Source of the DNA: Bacteroidales bacterium
Lineage (GTDB): Bacteria > Bacteroidota > Bacteroidia > Bacteroidales > B18-G4
Length of the DNA: 34,128 nucleotides
Assembly: GCA_030606625.1 (NCBI GenBank)
Contig: JAUWGC010000006.1
Span: 1 to 34,128, forward strand
Reading direction: 5' to 3'
The position numbers and the translations under genes were made by a program. Below are positions 10,600 to 19,187 of the stretch, piece after piece. Positions within the stretch are counted from its first letter, which is position 1, and each line of letters opens with the position of its first letter. The notes beneath the pieces are model-generated. The model was not told where the DNA came from. It worked only from the letters and a program-made list of their open reading frames with translations, and ran no database searches.

Positions 10600-11895
10600 C
10601 TAAAGTATTTCAGCTACCACAAACGTACTACCTCCGATAAAAACCAGGTCGTCACTTCCCGCATTGGTTTGCGCTGTCGTATATGCTTCTTTTACAGATC
10701 CATATACCGATCCAACAAGATTGTATTTATTACTTTCATATTGTAATCTTTTTTGATCCATTCCCCTGGGAATATTTGCTTTGCAGAAATAATAGGTCGC
10801 ATCTTCTGGTAATATGGGCAGAACTCCCATTAAATTTTTATCATTAACCACCCCGAATACAAAATGCAAATGCTTGTAATAAATGCTTTTAATTTGTTTC
10901 GTAACTAATCTTATGCCATCGGGATTATGTGCAATATCACAGATTGTTAATGGGTCGTTTGATAAGATTTGCCAGCGGCCAGCCAGTTTGGTAGATTTTA
11001 TAACATTATAAAAACCTTTCCTGATTTGCTTTTCTTCAATTTTAAATTCGAGTTGGTTCAGCACGTCAACAAGTTGAAGTGTCGTCTTAATATTTCTTTG
11101 TTGATAGAACCCTGTTAAAGGACATTTCAGTTTACTAAGGTAAAGTTGCTTTTCCCTGAAGATGTCCATAACCATCCAGTGCCTCAATGTACCTGTGATT
11201 TTATCGTTTTTTATATCAAGGTTCTGATCAGCAAAAGTAATTTCGGTTTTTTTTTGCTGTGCTTCATTGATGAATATCTTACGGGTTTCCACCTGGGTTT
11301 CTCCTATAATAACAGGAACACCATGTTTGATGATAGCTGCTTTCTCGGTTGCTATCTTTTCCATGGTGTCACCGAGAAATTGTGTATGATCCAGGCCAAT
11401 ATTAGTAATAACCGAAACGATGGGTTGGATGATATTGGTTGAGTCAAGCCTGCCACCTAAACCAGCTTCAATTACTGCAATGTCAACTTTTTTTTCGCAG
11501 AAATATTTGAAAGCCATGCCTACTGTCATTTCGAAAAATGATGGCTTGATCTTTTCAAAATCAGTCCTGTATTTATTGATGAAGGATACTACGAAGCTCC
11601 TTGGAATCATTTTTCCATTGATCCTGATCCTTTCCCGGAATTCTTTCAGGTGAGGTGAAGTATATAGTCCTGTCTTTAATCCTTTGGTTTGCAGTATTGA
11701 AGCGATTAGATGTGCCGTAGAACCTTTTCCGTTGGTGCCGGCTATATGAATGGATCTGAAGTCATTTTGAGGATTGTCCAGCAGATTACAAATAGAAATG
11801 GTGTTATCAAGATTGGTTTTGTATGCTGCCGGACCAATTCGCTGGTACATCGGCAAATGATTGTACATATAATCGAGTGCCTGCTGGAAAGTCAT
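10600..11895 (-). CDS. folC: Bifunctional folylpolyglutamate synthase/dihydrofolate synthase
   Basis: 431 aa; HIAGTNGKGSTAHLIASIL, TSPHLKEFRERIRING, EAGLGGRLDSTN, DIAHNPDG. Confidence 0.93.
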   Translation of the reverse strand: MTFQQALDYMYNHLPMYQRIGPAAYKTNLDNTISICNLLDNPQNDFRSIHIAGTNGKGSTAHLIASILQTKGLKTGLYTSPHLKEFRERIRINGKMIPRSFVVSFINKYRTDFEKIKPSFFEMTVGMAFKYFCEKKVDIAVIEAGLGGRLDSTNIIQPIVSVITNIGLDHTQFLGDTMEKIATEKAAIIKHGVPVIIGETQVETRKIFINEAQQKKTEITFADQNLDIKNDKITGTLRHWMVMDIFREKQLYLSKLKCPLTGFYQQRNIKTTLQLVDVLNQLEFKIEEKQIRKGFYNVIKSTKLAGRWQILSNDPLTICDIAHNPDGIRLVTKQIKSIYYKHLHFVFGVVNDKNLMGVLPILPEDATYYFCKANIPRGMDQKRLQYESNKYNLVGSVYGSVKEAYTTAQTNAGSDDLVFIGGSTFVVAEIL

Positions 11896-11928
11896 ATGTT
11901 CTTTATTGGGGAGCGAAATGTTATTTTT

Positions 11929-12732
11929 CTAATTGATCCGGATAAAATTATAGGTTATTGACCCTTTTTGCACGTCGGGAGCATTTGGATCAGGATTAAA
12001 AATTGACCGGAGAGCTGCTTCCTTAGTAAGCTTGCTTAACCGAAGATCGGCAATGTTGGTTCCTTTGGCACCGGCAACTGCTTTAACCACTTTTCCTTCC
12101 TTGTTTACCCAGATAGTTACAATGATCTTGCCTTGTTCCTGTGAAATATAAGAAGGTTTTGGCAAGTGTTTGGCCCCGCGGCCACCCAGACTATATGAAA
12201 TACCATTGCCTGCACCTCCCAATCCGTCATGATTATTCACATCAGGATCACCATGAGGTTTGCCCTGGTCCCCGGGTTGTCCTGTTTCACCTTCATTCTG
12301 TCCCGTTCCGTCTGTGGATTTTCCTTTATATATGGCTCTTGGATCAACCTTTGGTTGTTCCGGTTTCTCCAGTGGCTTTTCTTCAACTTTTTGTGGTGGT
12401 TGTTCAACAGGTTTTTCTTCTTCTACCTTTTTTTCTTCTTTATTCTCTTCAATAACAGGTGCTTCTTCTGCTTTCTGAGTTATGATATCTTCCTTTTGTT
12501 CTTCCTGTTGGGGTGGGGTAGGTGGGGGTGTTTCCTGTTTTTTTGGTGTCGGTTCTTCATGTTGGATCCTGCCTGTACCCTGATCGCTGGTTCCCAGATT
12601 GACTTCCACACCTTCTTCTCCCGGTAGCGGTAAAGGTGTTGAAAGTCCGAAGAAAATAATGACTAACAATACCAGTAAATGGAACAATATGGTCCCGAAT
12701 ATGCCTTTTATTTTGTTTTTCTTATTTGTCAT
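11929..12732 (-). CDS. tonB: Energy transducer TonB-like protein
   Basis: N-terminal TM (KGIFGTILFHLLVLLVIIFFGL), long Pro/Glu/Lys-rich linker, TonB_C-like end (GKIIVTIWVNKEGKVVKAVAG...ITYNFIRIN). Start at MTNKKNK chosen. Confidence 0.85.
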   Translation of the reverse strand: MTNKKNKIKGIFGTILFHLLVLLVIIFFGLSTPLPLPGEEGVEVNLGTSDQGTGRIQHEEPTPKKQETPPPTPPQQEEQKEDIITQKAEEAPVIEENKEEKKVEEEKPVEQPPQKVEEKPLEKPEQPKVDPRAIYKGKSTDGTGQNEGETGQPGDQGKPHGDPDVNNHDGLGGAGNGISYSLGGRGAKHLPKPSYISQEQGKIIVTIWVNKEGKVVKAVAGAKGTNIADLRLSKLTKEAALRSIFNPDPNAPDVQKGSITYNFIRIN

Positions 12733-12733
12733 T

Positions 12734-13147
12734 TTATTTCCGGGGTCTGGTTGCAAAGATGACCTTATGTTTGGTATTGTATTTTTTATTGATGTTGTTT
12801 ACAGCATCAATAACATTAACTACATATTGAACGGGAACGCTCTTGTCGGATTTGAGCACCACTGATCCATCAAGATGTCCTGCAAGTTTTTCGTCAATGA
12901 TATTTTGTAACTGGAGTTCGCTTACCCTTTTGCTACCTACGTAATACTGATACTGTGCATTGATATATACCGTGACGGTCTGTTTGGCAAGGGTTTTACT
13001 GTTGCTTTGAGGTAAAAGCAATTTAATGGCATTTGGGGCAACAATTGTTGATGTGAGCATGAAGAATATTAGCAACAGGAATACCAGGTCTGACATGGAG
13101 GCCATGCTGAATTCCGCCTTTCTTTTATTTCTGATTTGAATTGCCAT
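12734..13147 (-). CDS. exbD: ExbD/TolR biopolymer transport protein
   Basis: MAIQIRNKRKAEFSMASMSDLVFLLLIFFMLTSTIV, DKSVPVQYVVNVIDAVN; start set at 13147 rather than 13234, which overlaps exbB. Confidence 0.88.
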   Translation of the reverse strand: MAIQIRNKRKAEFSMASMSDLVFLLLIFFMLTSTIVAPNAIKLLLPQSNSKTLAKQTVTVYINAQYQYYVGSKRVSELQLQNIIDEKLAGHLDGSVVLKSDKSVPVQYVVNVIDAVNNINKKYNTKHKVIFATRPRK

Positions 13148-13160
13148 GATCTGGTTTTTA

Positions 13161-13853
13161 TTAAGATGCCGGTTCGTTAAGCAAGTCCATAAACTCTGTT
13201 GAACGTGCTTCCAGTAAATAGACCAGTTTTTCAATTCTGGCTACAAGGATGTTGTAACAGATATAGGCGATAATACCAACGATCAGTCCTCCGACGGTTG
13301 TGATCATAGCCTGGTAAATGCCTGTTGACAATAATGAGATATCAATATTGTTTCCTGCCATTGACATATCATAAAATGCAATTATCATACCTATTACAGT
13401 TCCCAGGAATCCCAGCATGGGAGCAGCTCCTGCAATGGTAGCAAGGCCGGCAACATTTTTCTCAAGCCTGGAAACTTCCAGTTTGCCGACATTTTCTATG
13501 GCGGTGTTAATATCGTTTAATGGTCTTCCTATACGCATTAAACCTTTTTCAATCATGCTGGCAATCGGACTACTATTGTTCTTGCACAGGGCAAGAGCTG
13601 AATCAACTCTTCCGTTATGAATGAAATCACGAATATTATTCATGAAATTTTTATCTTCCCTGGATGCCTTGTTAATAGTTGAAAACCTTTCCAGGAAAAT
13701 ATAAATGGCTATGATAGAAAACAATCCAAGAATAGCCATAATCCATCCTCCCTTTAGAACAAGATCATAGATTGATAGTGTAATTTCAGTTGGTTCTTCT
13801 CCTACTACCTCAACAGCAGTACTGGTAATTTGCAATAAGATTCCTGTTTCCAT
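13161..13853 (-). CDS. exbB: MotA/TolQ/ExbB proton channel family protein
   Basis: 230 aa; GGWIMAILGLFSIIAIYIFLERF, APMLGFLGTVIGMIIAFYDM, GIYQAMITTVGGLIVGIIAYICYN. Confidence 0.92.
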   Translation of the reverse strand: METGILLQITSTAVEVVGEEPTEITLSIYDLVLKGGWIMAILGLFSIIAIYIFLERFSTINKASREDKNFMNNIRDFIHNGRVDSALALCKNNSSPIASMIEKGLMRIGRPLNDINTAIENVGKLEVSRLEKNVAGLATIAGAAPMLGFLGTVIGMIIAFYDMSMAGNNIDISLLSTGIYQAMITTVGGLIVGIIAYICYNILVARIEKLVYLLEARSTEFMDLLNEPAS

Positions 13854-13870
13854 TTCTTGAATAATTTGCC

Positions 13871-13909
13871 GTCAAAGGTATAGAGATATTGATATTATAT
13901 GCCTTTGAC
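13871..13909. promoter_or_regulatory. Inverted repeat overlapping a putative Bacteroidota -7 box upstream of exbB
   Basis: GTCAAAGG (13871-13878) and CCTTTGAC (13902-13909); on the - strand TACCTTTG (13873-13880) matches the TAnnTTTG -7 consensus, 20 nt from the exbB ATG. Confidence 0.45.
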
Positions 13910-13926
13910 ACAGTAAAGATCTTAAC

Positions 13927-13955
13927 TAATTCATGTTAATATTAACTGTGAATTA
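13927..13955. promoter_or_regulatory. Extended dyad upstream of exbB
   Basis: TAATTCA-T-GTTAATATTAAC-TG-TGAATTA: 12-bp perfect palindrome flanked by 7-bp perfectly complementary arms. Confidence 0.55.
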
Positions 13956-13987
13956 TAAAATTTATTATACTTATTGGAGGGTGATAA

Positions 13988-14013
13988 AAACCGGTTAATC
14001 AAACAGCCGGCTT
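13988..14013 (-). terminator. Possible intrinsic terminator of anmK
   Basis: On the - strand AAGCCGG-(12 nt, includes the stop codon)-CCGGTTT then TTATC; 7 bp including one G-T wobble. Confidence 0.45.
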
Positions 14014-15084
14014 ATTTATTGAATAAATACATCCCCCGGTATGGTCTTTAATAGCTCCGGTCACAGATTTAAGGATATTAATTTCATTTTGCATACGAAG
14101 AACACCCAAAAAGGCGAAGATCAAAGCTTCTTTGTAATGGATGGTTATCTCATCCGGAACAATAATTTGATGTTCTGATATATCTTTTATCTTTTCCATA
14201 AGATAGGAATTATATGCTCCACCTCCTGTTACCAGCATCTTCCCTTTCTTTTTATTTCCGATTACTGCATTGATCTGGTAGGCAATATGTTCTGTAAAGG
14301 TTCTCAAAATATCCCCGGGTTTTTGGGAAGATTTGTTCAGTAAGGGGAATAATTGCTCACTTACCCATTCGAACCCAAGAGATTTTGGAGGTTGTCTGCG
14401 GTAGTAATCCAGACTATTCAATTCATCGAATAATTTCATCTCAATATTGTGGGTTCTGGCTATTTGACCATATTCATCAAATGGTTTACCGAGTAATTCA
14501 CTGTACTTATTTAAAACTATATTGCAGGGACAAATGTCGAATGCAACCCGTTGGCCAGAATGATCATATGATATATTTGCAAAACCTCCAAGGTTTAAAC
14601 AATAGTCAAACTCAGGGAAAAGCATTTTATCTCCGACAGGTACCAATGGTGCTCCCTGTCCCCCAAGGGCAATATCGGTTGTTCTGAAATCACATACAAC
14701 CGGAAGGTTAGTGGTGGCTGCAATGAATGCTCCGTTGCCTATTTGTAGTGTAAGATGTTCGCCAGGACGGTGAAAAACAGTATGGCCATGAGATGCAATA
14801 AAATCAGGGTTGCACTTCAGGTCTTCCATAAATTTTTTAACCAATTGCCCCAGGAACTTTCCATAATGTATATCGGTTTGCCGCAGAACATGGGCTTTTT
14901 GATCCGGAAGGGTTTTCAATCTTTCTTTCCATTCTTTCGGATATGGGTATGTTTTTGCTATAATGATCGTATGATCCCATATTCCGTTTTGGTATTTAAA
15001 ATGGCAGTATGCCAGATCAACACCATCAAGTGAGGTCCCGGACATTATGCCTATCACTTTATATTCCCGGTTTGTATTTTTCAT
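13999..15084 (-). CDS. anmK: Anhydro-N-acetylmuramic acid kinase
   Basis: VIGIMSGTSLDGVDLAYC, SHGHTVFHRPGEHLTLQIGNG, VCDFRTTDIALGGQGAPLVPVGD, LVTGGGAYNSYLM. Start placed at 15084, overlapping the murF stop (ATGA). Confidence 0.93.
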   Translation of the reverse strand: MKNTNREYKVIGIMSGTSLDGVDLAYCHFKYQNGIWDHTIIIAKTYPYPKEWKERLKTLPDQKAHVLRQTDIHYGKFLGQLVKKFMEDLKCNPDFIASHGHTVFHRPGEHLTLQIGNGAFIAATTNLPVVCDFRTTDIALGGQGAPLVPVGDKMLFPEFDYCLNLGGFANISYDHSGQRVAFDICPCNIVLNKYSELLGKPFDEYGQIARTHNIEMKLFDELNSLDYYRRQPPKSLGFEWVSEQLFPLLNKSSQKPGDILRTFTEHIAYQINAVIGNKKKGKMLVTGGGAYNSYLMEKIKDISEHQIIVPDEITIHYKEALIFAFLGVLRMQNEINILKSVTGAIKDHTGGCIYSINKPAV

Positions 15085-16379
15085 AGAACCCCGGTAACTT
15101 TTTCCAACTCCATTTTTCTGGAACCTTTGATCAGGATTGAAGCATTTTTTATAGGACAAGAAGATTGGATCCAGTGCTTAGCTTCATCAACGTCATTAAA
15201 TACAATGAATCCTTCATCAGTAAGAACAAATTTAAATTGTTCTCCGATAAGTATAACTTGATCAATTTTCAGTTTTTTGATTAATTCCAGGATTCTTTTA
15301 TGTTCGTTGTGGCTTTCTTTTCCCAGTTCCAGCATATCACCAATGATAATGACCTTGTGTTTTGCAGGTATTTTATCAAATTGAAGTATGGCAAGTTCCA
15401 TACTGGTGGGATTAGCATTATAAGTATCCATAAATATCATATTGGATACTGTATTAATAACCTGAGACCTATTGTTGCCGGGAGTAAAACTTTCAATGCC
15501 TTTTTTAATCAGATCTGTATTAACTTTAAAAAACCCCCCGATCGATATGGCTGCCAGAATATTATAGAAATTATAATCACCAAAAAGTTTTGTGTTTATT
15601 TTTATTGGCCCATCTGGACTTTTCCACAGGATTTCCAGGTACGGAATTGTGTTTTGAATACTGGCTGTATAGTTTCCGCTGTTCACCGAGCCGTATGTTA
15701 TTCTTTGATTACCTTCGGAAAGGTTCATCAATAACTTATCATCATGATTTGTAAAAACAATACCTTTATTCGATTTAAGGAAATGGTAGAGTTCACTTTT
15801 AGCCTTAATTACACCGTCAATACTTCCAAATCCTTCAAGATGTGCTTTTCCGATATTTGTTATGACTCCAAAACCGGGTTGTGTAATATTACATAAAAGA
15901 CTGATTTCCCCGATATGGTTTGCCCCCATTTCTATAACAGCCATTTCTGCTTCCGTAGGTATGGATAAAATGCTGATCGGAACACCGATATGATTATTAA
16001 GATTTTCTTTGGTGCCAAAAGTGTGATATTTTTGACAAAGAACAGCTTTAATAAGTTCTTTGGTGGTAGTTTTGCCATTGGTTCCGGAAATAGCAATGAA
16101 GGGAATATCCATTTGCTGCCTGTGATATTTTGCAAGATCCTGCAATGTTTGCAGGGAGTCCCGGACAAGGATATATTTATCGTCAACCTTGTATTTTGGG
16201 TTATCAATAACTGCTATTGTTGCTCCTTTGGCAATGGCATTTTTAGCAAAGGAGTTTCCATCGTAGTTTTCACCTTTCAGTGCGAAGAAGATAGCATTTT
16301 TTTCAATGGTTCTTGAATCGATCGACACCTTCCGGTGATTCCTGTATATGCGATACAGTTCTCTAATAAGGATATCCAT
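15081..16379 (-). CDS. murF: UDP-N-acetylmuramoyl-tripeptide--D-alanyl-D-alanine ligase
   Basis: 432 aa; VSIDSRTIEKNAIFFALKGENYDG, AISGTNGKTTTKELIKAVL, EMGANHIGEISLLCNIT, DTYNANPTSMELAI, GDMLELG. Confidence 0.94.
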   Translation of the reverse strand: MDILIRELYRIYRNHRKVSIDSRTIEKNAIFFALKGENYDGNSFAKNAIAKGATIAVIDNPKYKVDDKYILVRDSLQTLQDLAKYHRQQMDIPFIAISGTNGKTTTKELIKAVLCQKYHTFGTKENLNNHIGVPISILSIPTEAEMAVIEMGANHIGEISLLCNITQPGFGVITNIGKAHLEGFGSIDGVIKAKSELYHFLKSNKGIVFTNHDDKLLMNLSEGNQRITYGSVNSGNYTASIQNTIPYLEILWKSPDGPIKINTKLFGDYNFYNILAAISIGGFFKVNTDLIKKGIESFTPGNNRSQVINTVSNMIFMDTYNANPTSMELAILQFDKIPAKHKVIIIGDMLELGKESHNEHKRILELIKKLKIDQVILIGEQFKFVLTDEGFIVFNDVDEAKHWIQSSCPIKNASILIKGSRKMELEKVTGVL

Positions 16380-16394
16380 GAAAAGCTAAATAAA

Positions 16395-16423
16395 ACCCCA
16401 TCCTGATGTTTTCAGAATGGGGT
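16395..16423 (-). terminator. Intrinsic-terminator-like hairpin between gldJ-like and murF
   Basis: On the + strand ACCCCAT-c-CTGA-tgttt-TCAG-a-ATGGGGT (7 bp, mismatch, 4 bp). On the - strand it continues as GGGGTTTTATTT. Confidence 0.7.
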
Positions 16424-16447
16424 ATTTCTTATTTGGTAATAATGTTA

Positions 16448-17935
16448 TCATCCGCCAGGTATCGGGCTTCCAACCCTGGTCATTGCACACCGGAATCCAA
16501 TATAGCTGGTGGCCATATTTTCGTCGAGATATCTTCTGACACTCGGGCTGAGGAAATAGGCCGGGTCACGCCATGATCCGCCTTTGTATACTTTAACCCT
16601 GTCACTGATCATGGATGTGACTCCATATTCATACATATATTCAGTGGTATTGGTATTTTTAGGCAGGGCTTTCCAGTCGGTAGAAATAACAGTTTGAGGA
16701 TCACCATCTTTATAATTAATATTATCTGCTTTGTTATAGTTACGCCTGCTGGCAATCTCTTCGGTAGCAACTTCTTCATAGCGGATTTTGCCGAGGCTGT
16801 CTTTTTCAACAAGAAATCCGTCAAAATCTCTGACAGGATTTTTAAATACATTTCCTCTGTATGGATTGAAATCAGCAAAATCTTCAAGTGATAATGGTCT
16901 GTAAACATCTTCTACCCATTCACTAACGTTACCGCCCATGTTATACAGGCCATAATCATTTGGCCAGTAGGAGCCAATGGGAGCTGGTATGTCAGCGCCA
17001 TCGTTTATATTACCGGCAACACCCATATAATCACCACGGCCACGTTTGAAGTTAGAGACGAAATTACCATAATACTTTTTTTCATCGGTTCTGGTATAGT
17101 TTCCGTTCCAGGGATACCTTCTTCTTTCAACAACACGTTCATATAATGTGTTTCCAATGAGCCCCAGAGCTGCATATTCCCATTCTGCTTCAGTGGGTAA
17201 GCGGTATTTGGGCAACAATATTCCATCTGAGATACCAGCTCTGCGCTGTCCTGTACTGCTTGGGTTGAGGTTCTGGAGTGGTTTATTTACCAATCCCTCA
17301 TACTGCCCTGCCAGGTATGCTTCAGTGTTAAAGTTGTTTTCATTTTCCTGGTCAGGATCAAAATCCAGGATACCAGCATCAATTAATAGTTGTTCATTAA
17401 CCCTGTCGGTTCTCCACAAACAATAATTGTTGGCTTGTACCCAGGTAACGCCAACAACAGGGTAGTTATGGAAGGCAGGGTGACGCAAGTAGGTTTCAAC
17501 CAGAGGTTCGTTATAAGCCAACCTGTCACGCCATACCAGGGTATCTGGTAAAGCTTTGTTGTATACCTGGGGGTAATTACCACTAAATACTCTTTTTAAC
17601 CAATAAAGGTATTCAAGGTAATCCAGGTTGCTTACTTCTGTTTCATCAATATAGAATGAAGAAATTGTTACCCTTCTTGGGAAATTGTTCCATTCATATA
17701 ACATGTCGTCTTGTGTTGAACCCATAAGAAAAGTTCCGCCTTCAATCAAGACCAATCCCGGACCTGTTGGTTGTTCTTGTAATGGTGATACTTCAAAACC
17801 TCCATTTTCAGGATTATTATATTCCCAACCGGTAGTTCGGGACGAATCTTTCCTTCTGAAAAATGAGCAGGAAGTTAAGGAAGAAGTGAAAATCACCAAC
17901 AATGTTAGATAAATAAATCTGTGGTTCTTTGCCAT
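16448..17935 (-). CDS. gldJ: GldJ-like gliding motility/T9SS lipoprotein with formylglycine-generating-enzyme-like domain
   Basis: 495 aa; lipobox SSLTSC, TTGWEYNNPENGGFEV, GPGLVLIEGGTFLMGSTQDDMLYEWNNFPRRVTISSFYIDETEVSNLDYLEYLYWLKRVF, C-terminal YIGFRCAM. Confidence 0.85.
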   Translation of the reverse strand: MAKNHRFIYLTLLVIFTSSLTSCSFFRRKDSSRTTGWEYNNPENGGFEVSPLQEQPTGPGLVLIEGGTFLMGSTQDDMLYEWNNFPRRVTISSFYIDETEVSNLDYLEYLYWLKRVFSGNYPQVYNKALPDTLVWRDRLAYNEPLVETYLRHPAFHNYPVVGVTWVQANNYCLWRTDRVNEQLLIDAGILDFDPDQENENNFNTEAYLAGQYEGLVNKPLQNLNPSSTGQRRAGISDGILLPKYRLPTEAEWEYAALGLIGNTLYERVVERRRYPWNGNYTRTDEKKYYGNFVSNFKRGRGDYMGVAGNINDGADIPAPIGSYWPNDYGLYNMGGNVSEWVEDVYRPLSLEDFADFNPYRGNVFKNPVRDFDGFLVEKDSLGKIRYEEVATEEIASRRNYNKADNINYKDGDPQTVISTDWKALPKNTNTTEYMYEYGVTSMISDRVKVYKGGSWRDPAYFLSPSVRRYLDENMATSYIGFRCAMTRVGSPIPGG

Positions 17936-17964
17936 TATCTTTATGATTTAATTTATTTTAATAA

Positions 17965-18978
17965 CTAAAACTTGGGGCAATTTATTGCCCTGATACGTCT
18001 TCTTTTTTCAGCGATGCAACTAAAGTGGTAGGCAAGTGATATTTCATGCGCCCCACCACTAACATTTTTCATCTCTGACAAAGTGATATCATAACTGTAT
18101 CCTATAATAAACCTTTTATATTCTATACCAGCCATTGGAATCAGGGCATCTGCATTTTCAAAATTGTGCCTAAACCAGGCTCCCAGGATGAACGGATATT
18201 TTGTAAAATACAAACCAATATTGAGCTTATGAAAGTTATACTGTTGTTCATATAAAAAGTTCGGTGAAATTGAAAATTTTCCATAATTTTCATCATATGA
18301 GTCTTTTCCGGACAGATCGATCAATGCACCACCATGCACTGTGATTTTCATGTATAACTTGCTTTCATTGCCGCTGTAAAATGAATTATTTGGTTCTGTC
18401 AAATGATGAACGGCGACACCGCCATAAATATTGTCTTTATAGCTAATTGTAATGCCGGCTGAAAAATCAGGGAAACCGATGTTTGTTTTGTCAGGAGGTG
18501 TTTCCTGATTCCCGATGTTTGGATTGTAACCATAGTTGGGATCAATTTGCTCTCCAAACTGTAAAGCATTCCAATCCAGCTTTGTCTGGATATAACTCCC
18601 CTGTATTGCAGCACTCATATATATGTGTTTGCTTGCCTTGAACTTGAATGAATACATGACGTTAATCATGTTGGTGTTCAGCATACCATCCCCGGCCTGG
18701 TCGGCAATAAAATTCACACCAACACCACCTGAAATTTTCTTAACATACATGTCAAATGAAGCACTGTATGTAATGAAGCTTTTTGACAGTGCGGGCCACT
18801 GGTTTCGGTAGTTTAAACTTATATTTGGACAAATTGTAGCACCTGCCAGAGCTGGGTTCAAGTAAAGAGGATTACCGTAATACTGCGAAAAATGAGCGTC
18901 TGGTAATGATTGAGCAAAGTTGGATTCAGCAATCACTAAAGTTAAAAGAGTAATTAATATGGCAAATTTTTGTAGCAT
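17965..18978 (-). CDS. porP: PorP/SprF family type IX secretion system membrane protein
   Basis: QSLPDAHFSQYYGNPLYLNPALAGATICPNISLNYRNQWPAL N-terminal signature, beta-barrel-like sequence, GYSYDITLSEM. Start at MLQKFAIL (18978) chosen for the signal peptide. Confidence 0.88.
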   Translation of the reverse strand: MLQKFAILITLLTLVIAESNFAQSLPDAHFSQYYGNPLYLNPALAGATICPNISLNYRNQWPALSKSFITYSASFDMYVKKISGGVGVNFIADQAGDGMLNTNMINVMYSFKFKASKHIYMSAAIQGSYIQTKLDWNALQFGEQIDPNYGYNPNIGNQETPPDKTNIGFPDFSAGITISYKDNIYGGVAVHHLTEPNNSFYSGNESKLYMKITVHGGALIDLSGKDSYDENYGKFSISPNFLYEQQYNFHKLNIGLYFTKYPFILGAWFRHNFENADALIPMAGIEYKRFIIGYSYDITLSEMKNVSGGAHEISLAYHFSCIAEKRRRIRAINCPKF

Positions 18979-19009
18979 AATATTATTTGCAAATAATAAA
19001 TAAAGATAA

Positions 19010-19017
19010 CAAATATA
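19010..19017 (-). promoter_or_regulatory. Putative -7 box for porP
   Basis: TATATTTG on the - strand (CAAATATA on +), 31 nt from the chosen ATG; no clear -33. Confidence 0.3.
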
Positions 19018-19187
19018 CAATTTTACAAAGAATTTTTTAAATCGGTGGTGATTTTAATAAATTTCTTTCTATTTGCAATATTGACATACAGGTAACGTTA
19101 AACTTCAAATTCATATTGTTATTAAAGCAATTTATACTCTTTCTTAAACAATAGTAATAAACTGATCCATTATATTAAGGTACAAAT

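Noticed and set aside
12141-12627. Overlapping + strand ORFs of 104, 132 and 72 aa
   Set aside because: Antisense to the Pro/Glu/Lys-rich TonB linker; low-complexity Phe/Leu-rich shadows.
15300-15734. 144-aa + strand ORF
   Set aside because: Antisense to murF, no domain evidence.
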